Positions 32,780 to 41,079 of a stretch of 42,522 bases of DNA are shown here, piece after piece. Location: contig JAPLNB010000264.1 in assembly GCA_026693085.1 (NCBI GenBank), positions 1-42,522 on the forward strand, in the 5' to 3' direction. Position numbers and translations under genes: made by a program. The notes beneath the pieces are model-generated. The model saw nothing but the letters and a program-made list of their open reading frames with translations, was not told the origin of the DNA and ran no database searches. This DNA is from Planctomycetota bacterium (lineage in GTDB: Bacteria > Planctomycetota > Phycisphaerae > Tepidisphaerales > Tepidisphaeraceae). How positions within the stretch are numbered: the stretch's first letter is position 1; each line of letters begins with the position of its first letter.

Positions 32780-34651
32780 ATGTGCGGAATCGTAGCTTAC
32801 GTCGGACGAAAGATCGCTCAGCCTCTGTTGATTGAGGGGCTGAAGCGATTGGAATATCGCGGCTATGACTCGGCGGGCATCGCGGTGATTGACCAGAAGG
32901 GCGCGATGCACATTCGCCGGGCGGTCGGGCGGATCAGTGTATTGGAGGATGCGCTGCAGCGCGTGCCTACGCTTCCGGACGCCAGCCTGGGCATGGCGCA
33001 TACCCGCTGGGCGACGCACGGAGCGCCCACCGAGGCGAATGCCCACCCGCATACCGATGACACCGGCCGCATCGCTCTGGTGCACAATGGGATCATCGAG
33101 AACTACGCGGCCCTGAAGAAATTCCTGACCAATAAGGGGCATGCATTTTCCAGCCAGACGGATACCGAAGTTCTGGCGATGCTGATCGGCGACCTGTATG
33201 CGGACATGCAGGTGAAGAACCAGGTCCTGCCGGGCACGTCGCTGCTGCAGCAGGCGGTGCAGGCGGCGCTGCATGAGGTGGACGGAACCTATGGCATCGC
33301 AGTGATCTGCAAGGATGAGCCGGATACGCTGGTGGTGGCGCGGAAGGGCAGCCCGCTGATCATCGGCGTGGGGCAGGAAGAATACATTGTGGCATCGGAT
33401 GCCAGCGCCATTGTGGAGCACACGACGCAGGTGGTTTACCTCAACGACAACGAGATGGCGGTGCTGAAACCCGGCTCCTTCCGCACGACCACCATCAACA
33501 ACATCACGATCAGCCCGGTGATCTCGCAGTTGGAGAACAAGCTCGAGGAATACGAGCTTGGCGACTACGAGCATTACATGCTCAAGGAGATCTTTGAGCA
33601 GCCGTCCGCGATCCGCAACTGTCTGCGCGGCCGGGCGGAACAGAAGGAGAGTCGGATCGTGCTGGGCGGCATTGTCGACCACACGCGGGAACTGGTGCGG
33701 GCCAAGCGGTTCATCCTGACGGGGCAGGGGACGGCGTGGCATGCGGGCTTGGTGGGCGATTATTTGATGGAGGACCTGGCCAAAGTTACCACCGAGTGCA
33801 CGTACGCCAGCGAATTCCGCTATCGCAATCCGCTGGTGGAGGAGGGGACGGTGGTGGTGGCGATCAGCCAGTCGGGTGAGACGGCCGACACGCTGGCGGC
33901 GCTGCGCGAGGCTAAGGAGAAGGGGGCGCTGGCGCTGGGCATCGTCAATGTTGTCGGCTCGACGATTGCACGGGAAACCGACGGTGGTATTTATCTGCAC
34001 GCGGGGCCTGAGATTGGTGTGGCTTCGACCAAGGCGTTCACCTGCCAGTGTGTGGTTCTGACGATGCTGGCGTTGTTCCTGGGCCGTCGGAAATTCATGA
34101 GCCAGAGTGTGTGCCATGAGATGATCGACGGCCTGTGCGCCGTGCCGGAGCAGATCGAGCGAGTGCTGGAGCAGAGCGACCACGTGAAGCAGATCGCTCG
34201 CGAGTTCTGTGACCGGGAGAACTGGCTGTTCCTGGGCCGTGGCTATCATTTCCCGGTCGCACTGGAAGGGGCGCTGAAGCTGAAGGAAATCAGTTATATC
34301 CATTCCGAAGGCATGCCAGCGGCGGAGATGAAGCATGGGCCCATCGCGCTGATTAATGAGGGCATGCCGGTGGTGTTCATCGCGACCAAGGGTTCGCAGT
34401 ACGACAAGGTCATCAGCAACATCGAAGAGGTGCGGGCGAGGGGCGGGAAGATCATTGTGGTCGCAACCGAGGGCGATACGAACATTCACAAGTACTCGGA
34501 TCATGTGATCGAGGTTCCGCATGCGCTCGAGCCTCTGCAGCCGCTGCTGAGCGTGGTGCCGCTGCAATTGCTGGCGTATCACTGCGCGGTGGCAAGGGAC
34601 TGCAACGTGGACAAGCCGCGGAACCTGGCTAAGAGCGTGACGGTGGAATAG
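32780..34651 (+). CDS. glmS: Glutamine--fructose-6-phosphate aminotransferase
   Basis: A 623-residue GlmS that makes glucosamine-6-phosphate from fructose-6-phosphate and glutamine, the entry step to UDP-GlcNAc. The N-terminal glutaminase begins MCGIVAYVG, with Cys2 (Cys1 after Met removal) as nucleophile, followed by LEYRGYDSAGIAV and THGAPTEANAHPH. Two SIS isomerase domains follow (VVVAISQSGETADTLAALRE; LEGALKLKEISYIHSEGMPA), ending in LAKSVTVE. The length and motifs match the family. GGAGG is about 7 nt upstream of the ATG. It has its own terminator. A GlmU-type gene lies 1.6 kb downstream on the opposite strand. Confidence 0.96.
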   Translation: MCGIVAYVGRKIAQPLLIEGLKRLEYRGYDSAGIAVIDQKGAMHIRRAVGRISVLEDALQRVPTLPDASLGMAHTRWATHGAPTEANAHPHTDDTGRIALVHNGIIENYAALKKFLTNKGHAFSSQTDTEVLAMLIGDLYADMQVKNQVLPGTSLLQQAVQAALHEVDGTYGIAVICKDEPDTLVVARKGSPLIIGVGQEEYIVASDASAIVEHTTQVVYLNDNEMAVLKPGSFRTTTINNITISPVISQLENKLEEYELGDYEHYMLKEIFEQPSAIRNCLRGRAEQKESRIVLGGIVDHTRELVRAKRFILTGQGTAWHAGLVGDYLMEDLAKVTTECTYASEFRYRNPLVEEGTVVVAISQSGETADTLAALREAKEKGALALGIVNVVGSTIARETDGGIYLHAGPEIGVASTKAFTCQCVVLTMLALFLGRRKFMSQSVCHEMIDGLCAVPEQIERVLEQSDHVKQIAREFCDRENWLFLGRGYHFPVALEGALKLKEISYIHSEGMPAAEMKHGPIALINEGMPVVFIATKGSQYDKVISNIEEVRARGGKIIVVATEGDTNIHKYSDHVIEVPHALEPLQPLLSVVPLQLLAYHCAVARDCNVDKPRNLAKSVTVE

Positions 34652-34681
34652 AGAGAAGGGGGAGGCGAGCTTTGTACAGAT

Positions 34682-34714
34682 CAAAGCCCATGGGCCATGG
34701 TCCGTGGGCTTTTG
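34682..34714 (+). terminator. Intrinsic terminator of glmS
   Basis: AAAGCCCA (about 34683-34690) pairs with TGGGCTTT (about 34705-34712) across a short loop containing GGGCCATGG, followed by a T-rich end. It lies about 31 nt after the glmS stop. A GTG that might start the next gene falls within its right arm, which argues for a later start there. Confidence 0.7.
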
Positions 34715-34763
34715 TATTGCGTGGTCCTTAAAACTTTCGCTTGCGCGGCGCGTACTACTGAAC

Positions 34764-36263
34764 GTGGACAGACGAGCTTTGTCGCGTACGGGCATTGTAG
34801 CGCTGATCTGGGCGATTCTCGCGCCGGGCGTGGTGATTGTGCCGGCCGCGAATCGAGCGGCGACAGCGCCATCATCGCAGGCCGCGACGCGGCCGAGCGA
34901 GAAGGATCTCCAGCGGCTGGCGCTGCTTACGCGGCGCGGGATTGATCTGCTGAAGCAGAAGAAGCTGGACGAGGCGGAGAAAACGCTTGGTGAAGCGCTG
35001 CAACTGGGGCCCAACCGGTACCTGGTGTTGTACAACATGGCGTGCGTCAAGGCGTTGCGAGGGGAAGACGCGGAGGCGATGGATTGCCTCGAGCGGGCGG
35101 CGGTAAACGGGTTCACCGACTTCATTCACATCCAGAAGGACCCGGACCTGGTGAGCTTGCGGAGCCTTCCGCGGTATCAGGCGCTGTTGAAGCGCAAGGA
35201 GGAGTTGCAGCGGCGTGATGCGGACCACATTGTCGCGTTCCTGAAGCGCGAGCTGGGGCAGGGGTATCTGTTTGAGATCGACCCCGAGGACAGGCTGATC
35301 TTTGCCACGAACACGGATGATCAGACGCTGGCGGCGTTGAAGAAATGGGTGGTGATGCAGGCCAACAGCCTGAACGAGCAGCTCTTTGAGAATCGGCCGG
35401 ATCAGTACATCAGCATCATCGTGCCGTCGGCGGCGGACTATCGGCAGATCGTTTCGCGGAGGGGCGTGGGAGGTTTTTACGACCACGACAACCGGCGGCT
35501 GATCGCGCAGCGGCTCGGGCAGGTGATGACGCACGAGTTCACGCATGCGATGCACAACGCGGACCTTGACCCGCTGGGCCAGGAGCATCCGACGTGGCTG
35601 AGCGAGGGGCTGGCGACACTGTTTGAGCCGGGGCGGTTTGTGGGGCAGAAGCTGGTTCCGGCGGACTCATTCCGGCTGGGCGGTTTGCAGTCGGCGGCGA
35701 GGCGGGGCCGGCTGATGCCGCTCCGGCGGCTGTTTGAGATGGATCAGAAGGCATTCACGGCGAACGCGGTGGTGGATCTGACGTATGGCGAGTCGGGCAG
35801 TTTGCTTCTTTATCTGTACGAGCAGGGGCTGCTGCGGAAGTTTTATGAGGCGTATAAGTCGCGGTACGAGGTGGACAAGACCGGGCGAGTGGCGTTGGAG
35901 CAGGTGACGGGGAAGAAGCTGGCGGATGTGGAAGTGGAGTGGAAGACATGGATGCTGAAGCGAGCGCCGCCGCCGCTATCCACCGGGCCGCAGGGCGCGA
36001 TGCTGGGTGTACGGTTCGGCGAGGCCAACGACGGGCTGAAGGTCGAGGAGATCCCGCGTGGCAGCCCGGCGCGGGAGGCGGGAGTGAAAGTGGGGGACAT
36101 TGTGGTGGGTGTGGATGAGGTTGAGGTGCGAGACTACAACTCGTTGATCCCGTTGCTGGCGACGTACCATCCGGGGGACACGATCACGCTCAAGGTCCGT
36201 CGCGGCGACCGGTATATGAGCATCCCCCTGACGCTGTCGCGGCGGGACAAGATAGATCGCTGA
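34764..36263 (+). CDS. Secreted TPR, gluzincin metalloprotease and PDZ protein
   Basis: A 499-residue protein. The GTG at 34764 is chosen because an earlier GTG (34704) lies in the glmS terminator, and this start gives a signal peptide (GIVALIWAILAPGVVIVPAA). A TPR-like segment spans about 55-130 (LAEAEK-type EAEKTLGEALQLGPN; LYNMACVKALRGEDAEAMDC). A zinc peptidase domain has HEFTH at about 257-261 and the distal Glu in WLSEGLATL near 281, the gluzincin spacing. The C-terminal PDZ domain (about 405-495; AREAGVKVGDIVVGVDEVEV) ends the protein. Such proteins are probably involved in envelope protein processing. The substrate is not identifiable. Confidence 0.82.
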   Translation: MDRRALSRTGIVALIWAILAPGVVIVPAANRAATAPSSQAATRPSEKDLQRLALLTRRGIDLLKQKKLDEAEKTLGEALQLGPNRYLVLYNMACVKALRGEDAEAMDCLERAAVNGFTDFIHIQKDPDLVSLRSLPRYQALLKRKEELQRRDADHIVAFLKRELGQGYLFEIDPEDRLIFATNTDDQTLAALKKWVVMQANSLNEQLFENRPDQYISIIVPSAADYRQIVSRRGVGGFYDHDNRRLIAQRLGQVMTHEFTHAMHNADLDPLGQEHPTWLSEGLATLFEPGRFVGQKLVPADSFRLGGLQSAARRGRLMPLRRLFEMDQKAFTANAVVDLTYGESGSLLLYLYEQGLLRKFYEAYKSRYEVDKTGRVALEQVTGKKLADVEVEWKTWMLKRAPPPLSTGPQGAMLGVRFGEANDGLKVEEIPRGSPAREAGVKVGDIVVGVDEVEVRDYNSLIPLLATYHPGDTITLKVRRGDRYMSIPLTLSRRDKIDR

Positions 36264-36278
36264 GAGGCCCGGATTGTC

Positions 36279-37520
36279 CTACGTCGCTGGCGATTCGATC
36301 TCCACTGCTGCAGCGGCTGCGTAGCGGATGATGGTTTCGTCGACATCATCCCAGGAGCGGTCGCGGCGGGCGAAGACGGTCTTCATGACTTCGATGGCCT
36401 TGTCCAGCCGATAGGGCTCGGTGCCTTTATTGGTGATGAATGTGAAACTGGGGACGAATTTCTCGGCGATGCCGGAACTGGCGATCATGCTGGCCAGGCC
36501 CACATAGGTGCCGGCCATGAGGCGAGTGCCAATCGCGGTTTTCACGTGGTCGCCGATGAGCGAGCCGATGTGATGCCGGCCGGTTTTCTCGGGGCCGCGG
36601 GGGGTCATCACACTGATCTCGCCGTAGGTGTTTTTCAGGTTGCTGGTGTTGGTGGCGGCGCCGAGGTTGACCCATTTGCCGATGTAGCTGTCGCCGAGGT
36701 AGCCGTCGTGGGCCTTGTTCGAGTAGCCGAAGACGATGGAGTTGGAGACCTCTCCGCCGATGCGGCACATCATGCCGATGGTCGTGCCGGGTCGAATCAG
36801 GGTGAGCGGCATCAGGTGCGCGTGGGGTCCAATGTAGCAGGGGCCCTGCAACACGGCGTTGGCGCCGACGACGGCGTCGTGATCGATGACAACGGGTCCC
36901 TGGGAGCCATCCAGGACGGCGCCGGGCTGGATGCTGGCGGCGGACGCGATAAAAACGTTGACGTCTTCGATCATGTGATAAGCCCCGGCGGGCTTGGGCC
37001 GATGTTCATGCTTGAGGCCGGCCGCGTCTTCGACCAGTGATTCCTTGTTCCACTGGATCAGGTCCCATAGGCGCTCGATCATGCGGGTCTGGGGCTCCAT
37101 TCGCGGCAGGTTCAGCAGCTCCATCCACCGGGGGCTTCGCTGCATGGCGTCGGCCGGCGAGAGGCCGGGGCGTTTCACCTTGGCGACGCGGACCAGGTTG
37201 TCATCGTCAATAACGGCGGCTTCCTGGTCAGGCGGGTTGTACTTGCTGAAATGCAGCGTGCGGCCGCTGACCAGCAGAGCCGGCTCATCGTCGAGCGGAA
37301 CGTTGACTTGCGTGGGGACACTGAGCCTGGGGACGATGCGGCGGCGGCAGAACTCGGCCAGTTCCGGTCGCACCCACAGTGACAGGCGAGAGGGGTTGGT
37401 GTGGCGGATCTGCTTCTCCAATAGAACCGCCATGCCCGTGGCCAGTGTGAAGACCGGGCGGCTCAGCGAGAGCGGCGCGAACGTCTTCCAGTGAATCCCT
37501 TCAAATATGACGACATGCAT
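36279..37520 (-). CDS. Alternative GlmU-type sugar nucleotidyltransferase/acetyltransferase
   Basis: A 413-residue protein. The N-terminus VVIFEGIHWKTFAPLSLSRP and FTLATGMAVLLEKQ matches the TIGR03991-type putative GlmU of Planctomycetota and related phyla, a nucleotidyltransferase-like domain. The C-terminal half is a left-handed beta-helix of hexapeptide repeats (AVVGANAVLQGPCYIGPHAH; GGEVSNSIVFGYSNKAHDGY; LGAATNTSNLKNTYG), as in acetyltransferases. The proposed role is UDP-GlcNAc synthesis from glucosamine-1-phosphate, completing the pathway begun by glmS. The ATG at 37518-37520 has no ribosome-binding site. A perfect TATAAT ends 7 nt upstream, suggesting a leaderless transcript. Confidence 0.85.
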   Translation of the reverse strand: MHVVIFEGIHWKTFAPLSLSRPVFTLATGMAVLLEKQIRHTNPSRLSLWVRPELAEFCRRRIVPRLSVPTQVNVPLDDEPALLVSGRTLHFSKYNPPDQEAAVIDDDNLVRVAKVKRPGLSPADAMQRSPRWMELLNLPRMEPQTRMIERLWDLIQWNKESLVEDAAGLKHEHRPKPAGAYHMIEDVNVFIASAASIQPGAVLDGSQGPVVIDHDAVVGANAVLQGPCYIGPHAHLMPLTLIRPGTTIGMMCRIGGEVSNSIVFGYSNKAHDGYLGDSYIGKWVNLGAATNTSNLKNTYGEISVMTPRGPEKTGRHHIGSLIGDHVKTAIGTRLMAGTYVGLASMIASSGIAEKFVPSFTFITNKGTEPYRLDKAIEVMKTVFARRDRSWDDVDETIIRYAAAAAVEIESPAT

Positions 37521-37527
37521 GGAGGGG

Positions 37528-37533
37528 ATTATA
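37528..37533 (-). promoter_or_regulatory. TATAAT -10 box 7 nt before the alternative glmU ATG
   Basis: On the minus strand, TATAAT is followed by CCCCTCC and the ATG, so transcription would start at or one base before the start codon. No good -35 hexamer lies 16-18 nt upstream, where the terminator hairpin of the preceding gene is. No Shine-Dalgarno sequence fits in so short a leader. Confidence 0.5.
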
Positions 37534-37540
37534 TCGGCTG

Positions 37541-37573
37541 AAACGAAAACAGGGCAGCCACCAGGCTGCCCTG
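37541..37573 (-). terminator. Intrinsic terminator of the redoxin-like gene
   Basis: CAGGGCAGCC (37550-37559) pairs perfectly with GGCTGCCCTG (37564-37573) around the loop ACCA. On the minus strand the hairpin is followed by TTTTCGTTT. It lies 24 nt after the stop codon at 37598. Confidence 0.82.
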
Positions 37574-37597
37574 AGTACACAGAGCCCTCCGAGGATA

Positions 37598-38221
37598 TCA
37601 CTTCGGCGGTCGAATCGGACGGCCGAAGGCCTGTGTAAAAGTCGTTGCGATCGGGCGCTCGGCCAAGAGACTGGCCAAGGCGTCCGCACAGTAGCTCTTC
37701 CGAACCACCGTTTCGTTCTGATTGTCGTCAAAGGCGCCGCGGTAGCGGAACTGGCCGCGATTGTCGATCAGCAGCACGGTCGGCGTCACTTGAACGTCAT
37801 ATTGTTCAGCCACTTCTCCGCCGGGGTCCATCAGCATCGGGAAGTTCTGGCCGATGACGCTTTTGAAAACTCGCAGTTCATCGAGCGCGCACGGATTCAT
37901 GTCGGCGACGGTGGAGTCGATTGCCAGGACGGCAACTCGATCATCGGTGGCGTAGGAATTGGCCAGGCGCACGATGCGCTGGCTGTACTCATTGCTGACG
38001 GGGCCGCGGGCGCACCAGAAGACCAAGACGACGGTCTTGCCTTGCAGGGACGCCATGGAGATGGTCCGCCCATCAACCTCGCGGAGCGAGAAATCGGGGG
38101 CGGTATTTGCCTGATCCAGTCGCCTCTCAAGGGCCTTTGAGCCAAGCACGCCCATGGCAAGCAAGAAAACCACCGCGACAGCCGCCAAGCCAAATCGCGC
38201 ATGCCGTTCGGACGATACCAT
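37598..38221 (-). CDS. Thioredoxin-fold redoxin-like protein lacking the usual catalytic Cys
   Basis: A 207-residue protein with an N-terminal membrane anchor or signal (FGLAAVAVVFLLAMGVLG), then a TlpA/AhpC-like thioredoxin fold: TAPDFSLREVDGRTISMASL, KTVVLVFW, VAVLAIDSTVA, VTPTVLLIDNRGQFRYRGAF. The active-site region is CARGPVSNEYSQRI where relatives usually have a ...RCPVSNAY... loop, so the expected Cys is Gly and a lone Cys sits three residues before. It may therefore have altered or lost redox activity. The ATG at 38219-38221 is preceded by GGAGG at about 8 nt; a GTG one codon upstream is an alternative. Confidence 0.75.
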   Translation of the reverse strand: MVSSERHARFGLAAVAVVFLLAMGVLGSKALERRLDQANTAPDFSLREVDGRTISMASLQGKTVVLVFWCARGPVSNEYSQRIVRLANSYATDDRVAVLAIDSTVADMNPCALDELRVFKSVIGQNFPMLMDPGGEVAEQYDVQVTPTVLLIDNRGQFRYRGAFDDNQNETVVRKSYCADALASLLAERPIATTFTQAFGRPIRPPK

Positions 38222-38515
38222 CACTCACCCCTCCAAGGGTGAAACCAAGTACCCAAATAACCGGACGCTCACTGACTCTTTGCTGCCGAAGGCCGACCTG
38301 CCACGGGAGCCAGCATTTAGACTACCTACACCAGCCTTGCCCTGCTCCTCACTATAGCCCAAACCGTGGCAGGTTCAAGAAAAAACCGGATGAGCCCGCA
38401 ATCGGTTTCCCCGAGGGGATTCCCTAGATTAACAGTGGCCGGATGCGTAAGTGACGGACATCTCAGAACCGAGCAGTTATGCAGAGAATGCATTGGCGTA
38501 TGTGGATATGGGCGA

Positions 38516-39451
38516 TCATTGTGGTGTATGCCGGCTGACCAGTTTGGCGAGTTGGTACAGCATATTCATATAGGGTGTGGCGACGTGGGCATTGGCCGCG
38601 GCGCGAAGAGGCTGGCCGAGGATGGCCTCGACCTCCATGGCGCGTCCCAGTTCGCGGTCGATCTGCATGCTGCTGCGGTAAGCGCCCATGGTTTTCGTGA
38701 AGGCGACACGGGATTCGATCAGTTCCTGCGGCAGCGGCGCGCCCAGCGCATTGGCAGCGGCGACCACTTCCGACATGATTTGGCGGACGAGTTCCAACCC
38801 GACCGGGTCGTTGATCAGGCGATCGGTGGCCATGTCAAGCACAGCGCCCAGGCCGTTGAACGGGACATTCCACAGGAGCTTTTCCCAGCGGCCATAGCGA
38901 AGACTGTGCAGCAGCTCGCACTTCACGCCGCTGCTTGCGAGTATGGCAACGATCTTGCTGGCGTTGGCGGTGTTGCCTTCGATGAACTCGCCGACGCGGA
39001 CGAAGCCGTAGTCGGTGTGGTTGATAACCCCTGGGGCGATGCGGTTGAGGCAGACGAAAGCGAGGCCGCCGAGGATGCGCTGCGGGCCGAACAGGTCGGC
39101 GAGGTGTTCTTCGTTGCCCAGGCCGTTCTGGAGGGTGAGGATGAGGGTGTCTTGATGAAGCAGGGGGCGGATGAGGAGGTGGGATTGGTCATTGGCGGTC
39201 GCTTTGAGCGCGACGATCACCAGGTCTGCCGGCGGCATCTTGGAAGGGTCGCTGTAAACGTGGATGGAGTCGGGGGAGACGGTGAAATCGCCTTCGCGGC
39301 TGCGGACGATCCAGCCGTTGCGGGCGACGGCGTCGTAGTCGCTACGGAGAAAGAAGTGGATGTCGTGGCCGATGCGCGCGAGCCGGCAGCCATAATAGCC
39401 ACCGACCGCGCCGGAGCCGACGATAGCGATGATCGGGTTATCGGGCAGCAT
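38516..39451 (-). CDS. panE: 2-dehydropantoate 2-reductase (ketopantoate reductase)
   Basis: A 311-residue protein of the ApbA/PanE family, which reduces ketopantoate to pantoate with NADPH in pantothenate and CoA synthesis. A Rossmann motif is at the start (IIAIVGSGAVGGYYGCRLAR). The NADPH-interacting LVIVALKAT and LQNGLGNEEHLA blocks and the C-terminal ESRVAFTKTMGAYRSSMQID follow, with the catalytic Lys of the WEKLLWNVPFN region. The length is typical (about 300). PanE-family homologues of unknown substrate are common, so the exact reaction is probable rather than proven. A good -10 box lies close to the ATG. Confidence 0.87.
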   Translation of the reverse strand: MLPDNPIIAIVGSGAVGGYYGCRLARIGHDIHFFLRSDYDAVARNGWIVRSREGDFTVSPDSIHVYSDPSKMPPADLVIVALKATANDQSHLLIRPLLHQDTLILTLQNGLGNEEHLADLFGPQRILGGLAFVCLNRIAPGVINHTDYGFVRVGEFIEGNTANASKIVAILASSGVKCELLHSLRYGRWEKLLWNVPFNGLGAVLDMATDRLINDPVGLELVRQIMSEVVAAANALGAPLPQELIESRVAFTKTMGAYRSSMQIDRELGRAMEVEAILGQPLRAAANAHVATPYMNMLYQLAKLVSRHTPQ

Positions 39452-39461
39452 GGCGGGTGGG

Positions 39462-39489
39462 AGTATACCGCAAGCGATGTGTGTGTCGC
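39462..39489 (-). promoter_or_regulatory. Promoter of the ketopantoate reductase gene, near-leaderless
   Basis: On the minus strand, GCGACA (39484-39489) and TATACT (39462-39467) are separated by 16 nt, matching 4/6 and 5/6 sigma70 consensus bases. The ATG starts 10 nt after TATACT, so the predicted 5' leader is only about 1-4 nt and no Shine-Dalgarno sequence is present. Confidence 0.45.
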
Positions 39490-39512
39490 ACGCATGACAG
39501 ACGCGGCGAGGA

Positions 39513-40163
39513 TCAACGGGAGGCTACGTTTGCGGCTGTGCCGGGTTGATAGGGGTGAAGCGAGCGGGGCAGGAAGCGCCCGACCTGTCGGCAGTAATCG
39601 AGATAACTCTGGCCGTGATGAGCGGCGAGGTGATTTTCCTCGCGGCGGGCTTCCCATTGCAGCAGGAGAAGATGCGTCGCGGCGGCGGCGAGCATGAGCG
39701 GCGAAGGGACCGCGGCGAGGGTCGCCAGCATGAGCAGCGAGGAGAGGGCGTAGATGGGGTGGCGGACGTAGGCGTAAGGGCCGGTGAAGATGAGCTGCGT
39801 TTTCTCTGCCGGGTCGATGCCCATGCGCCAGGACTTGCCCATTTTCTTCCAGCAGATGAGGGTGCCAGCCAGAGCCATCGCGGCGACGGCGGCGGCGGAC
39901 CAGGAGAGGCCGGCGGAGAGGAAAAGCGGCCGTAGTGGCCGCGGAAGATGATCGGTGGCGGTGAATGCGGTGATATAGGGGTGGAGGATCCAAATGCCGA
40001 CGAGCGGAATCCAGATAAAACGAAGGAGGCGGCCAACGGGCTCGGGCGGCGCGAAGTTGGCGCCGTGGCCGGTGTTCTTGCGGGTCTTGTACACGAGCCG
40101 GACCACGCGGCCCCAGTAGGCGGTGAGGATGACGGCGATAATCAGGGAGGGCAAACTGCGCAT
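39513..40163 (-). CDS. Isoprenylcysteine carboxyl methyltransferase-like membrane protein
   Basis: A 216-residue integral membrane protein with several hydrophobic helices (SLIIAVILTAYWGRVV; LLRFIWIPLVGIWILHPYI; AAAVAAMALAGTLICW). The diagnostic ICMT/PEMT-family element is LIFTGPYAYVRHPIYALS, the GPYxxVRHPxY motif that binds S-adenosylmethionine, followed by EENHLAAHHGQSYLDYCRQV. In bacteria these enzymes methylate unknown lipid or small-molecule substrates. The start is ATG at 40161-40163, 15 nt after the upstream gene's stop, so it is probably co-transcribed with the hydrolase. Confidence 0.8.
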   Translation of the reverse strand: MRSLPSLIIAVILTAYWGRVVRLVYKTRKNTGHGANFAPPEPVGRLLRFIWIPLVGIWILHPYITAFTATDHLPRPLRPLFLSAGLSWSAAAVAAMALAGTLICWKKMGKSWRMGIDPAEKTQLIFTGPYAYVRHPIYALSSLLMLATLAAVPSPLMLAAAATHLLLLQWEARREENHLAAHHGQSYLDYCRQVGRFLPRSLHPYQPGTAANVASR

Positions 40164-40178
40164 AAGCGGCTCACCATG

Positions 40179-40982
40179 TTACGGGTCACGCTGCGCGGGT
40201 GCATCGGTTGCCCCAACGCGCTGCGGATTGTCGCTGACGCCGCTGGGGGCATGATCCTGGAGGATTGTACGAGGCGGCGAGGTTCGCCGTTGGGCCAGCC
40301 AAGCCTCGCGCGGCGGGCAGAATTCCTTGAGTTTGCAAATGACCTCGTCGTGCACTTTCGGGTTCTTTTCGATGTTGAAGTGGTCGGTATTCGACTCGAG
40401 CAGGTCGCGGCGGTCGGCACGAATGTTGACGTTCACCAGGTTCTTTTCCTCGGGCAGTTCCGATTCGAGTTTGACGCCGCGGAAAAAAGGGAGGGCATCG
40501 AGCGTATTGGACTGATAGAGGTTGTAGCAGAGGCGGACATTGGGCGAAACTCGCGGGGGGGTGACGGGGTCGAGCGTGATGACCAGATCAACATGCAGGT
40601 TCTGCGCTTCGAGGCGTTTGGCGATGCGCAGGGTGTCGTCGGCACCGTAAGAGTGGCCGATCAGGATGAGCGGCTCGTGGTCGGCGGCGGAACGATACTT
40701 GCTGGCGATTGCCTCAGCCAGGCCTTGCCATTGATCTTCCTGGAAGACGGATGCGCGGATGCCGGAGGCGGCGATTTTCCGGCCGAGGCCATCGATGCCG
40801 TAGGACCAGATGCCGATGAAACCGCGAAGGAGATAAACGTTGCCAGCGAGGCGCTGGTCGGAGCCGGGCTGGACCCGGCTGAGGTCGCCGGGGGTCATCG
40901 ATTTGCACCCGGCTGCCAACAGAAGCAGCGTGGTCAAGATGAACCACGAGAGGCGGCGAGGATATCCACCGAAAGCGTGCAC
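40179..40982 (-). CDS. Lipoprotein alpha/beta-hydrolase
   Basis: A 267-residue protein with a lipoprotein signal (LSWFILTTLLLLAAGC), with the lipobox Cys at position 26. The hydrolase nucleophile elbow GHSYGADD places Ser at 111, and TDHFNIEKNPKVHDEV contains the likely catalytic His near 203. It would be a membrane-anchored esterase, lipase or thioesterase; the substrate is unknown. The GTG at 40980-40982 is used because GGAAGGAG lies about 5 nt upstream and no earlier ATG is in frame. The Pro/Arg-rich last 30 residues look unstructured. Confidence 0.75.
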   Translation of the reverse strand: MHAFGGYPRRLSWFILTTLLLLAAGCKSMTPGDLSRVQPGSDQRLAGNVYLLRGFIGIWSYGIDGLGRKIAASGIRASVFQEDQWQGLAEAIASKYRSAADHEPLILIGHSYGADDTLRIAKRLEAQNLHVDLVITLDPVTPPRVSPNVRLCYNLYQSNTLDALPFFRGVKLESELPEEKNLVNVNIRADRRDLLESNTDHFNIEKNPKVHDEVICKLKEFCPPREAWLAQRRTSPPRTILQDHAPSGVSDNPQRVGATDAPAQRDP

Positions 40983-41079
40983 TGGCTCCTTCCCGATTCC
41001 TGAAATCGCCTTGAAGGATAAGAGGGGTGGAATCGGTGTGCAACCGGTGTTGTACGCGGGGCGTTGTACGCGGGGAGAC

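Noticed and set aside
34704-34763. GTG at 34704 as start of the TPR-gluzincin-PDZ gene
   Set aside because: It lies inside the glmS terminator hairpin, and the next GTG (34764) immediately precedes a better signal peptide.
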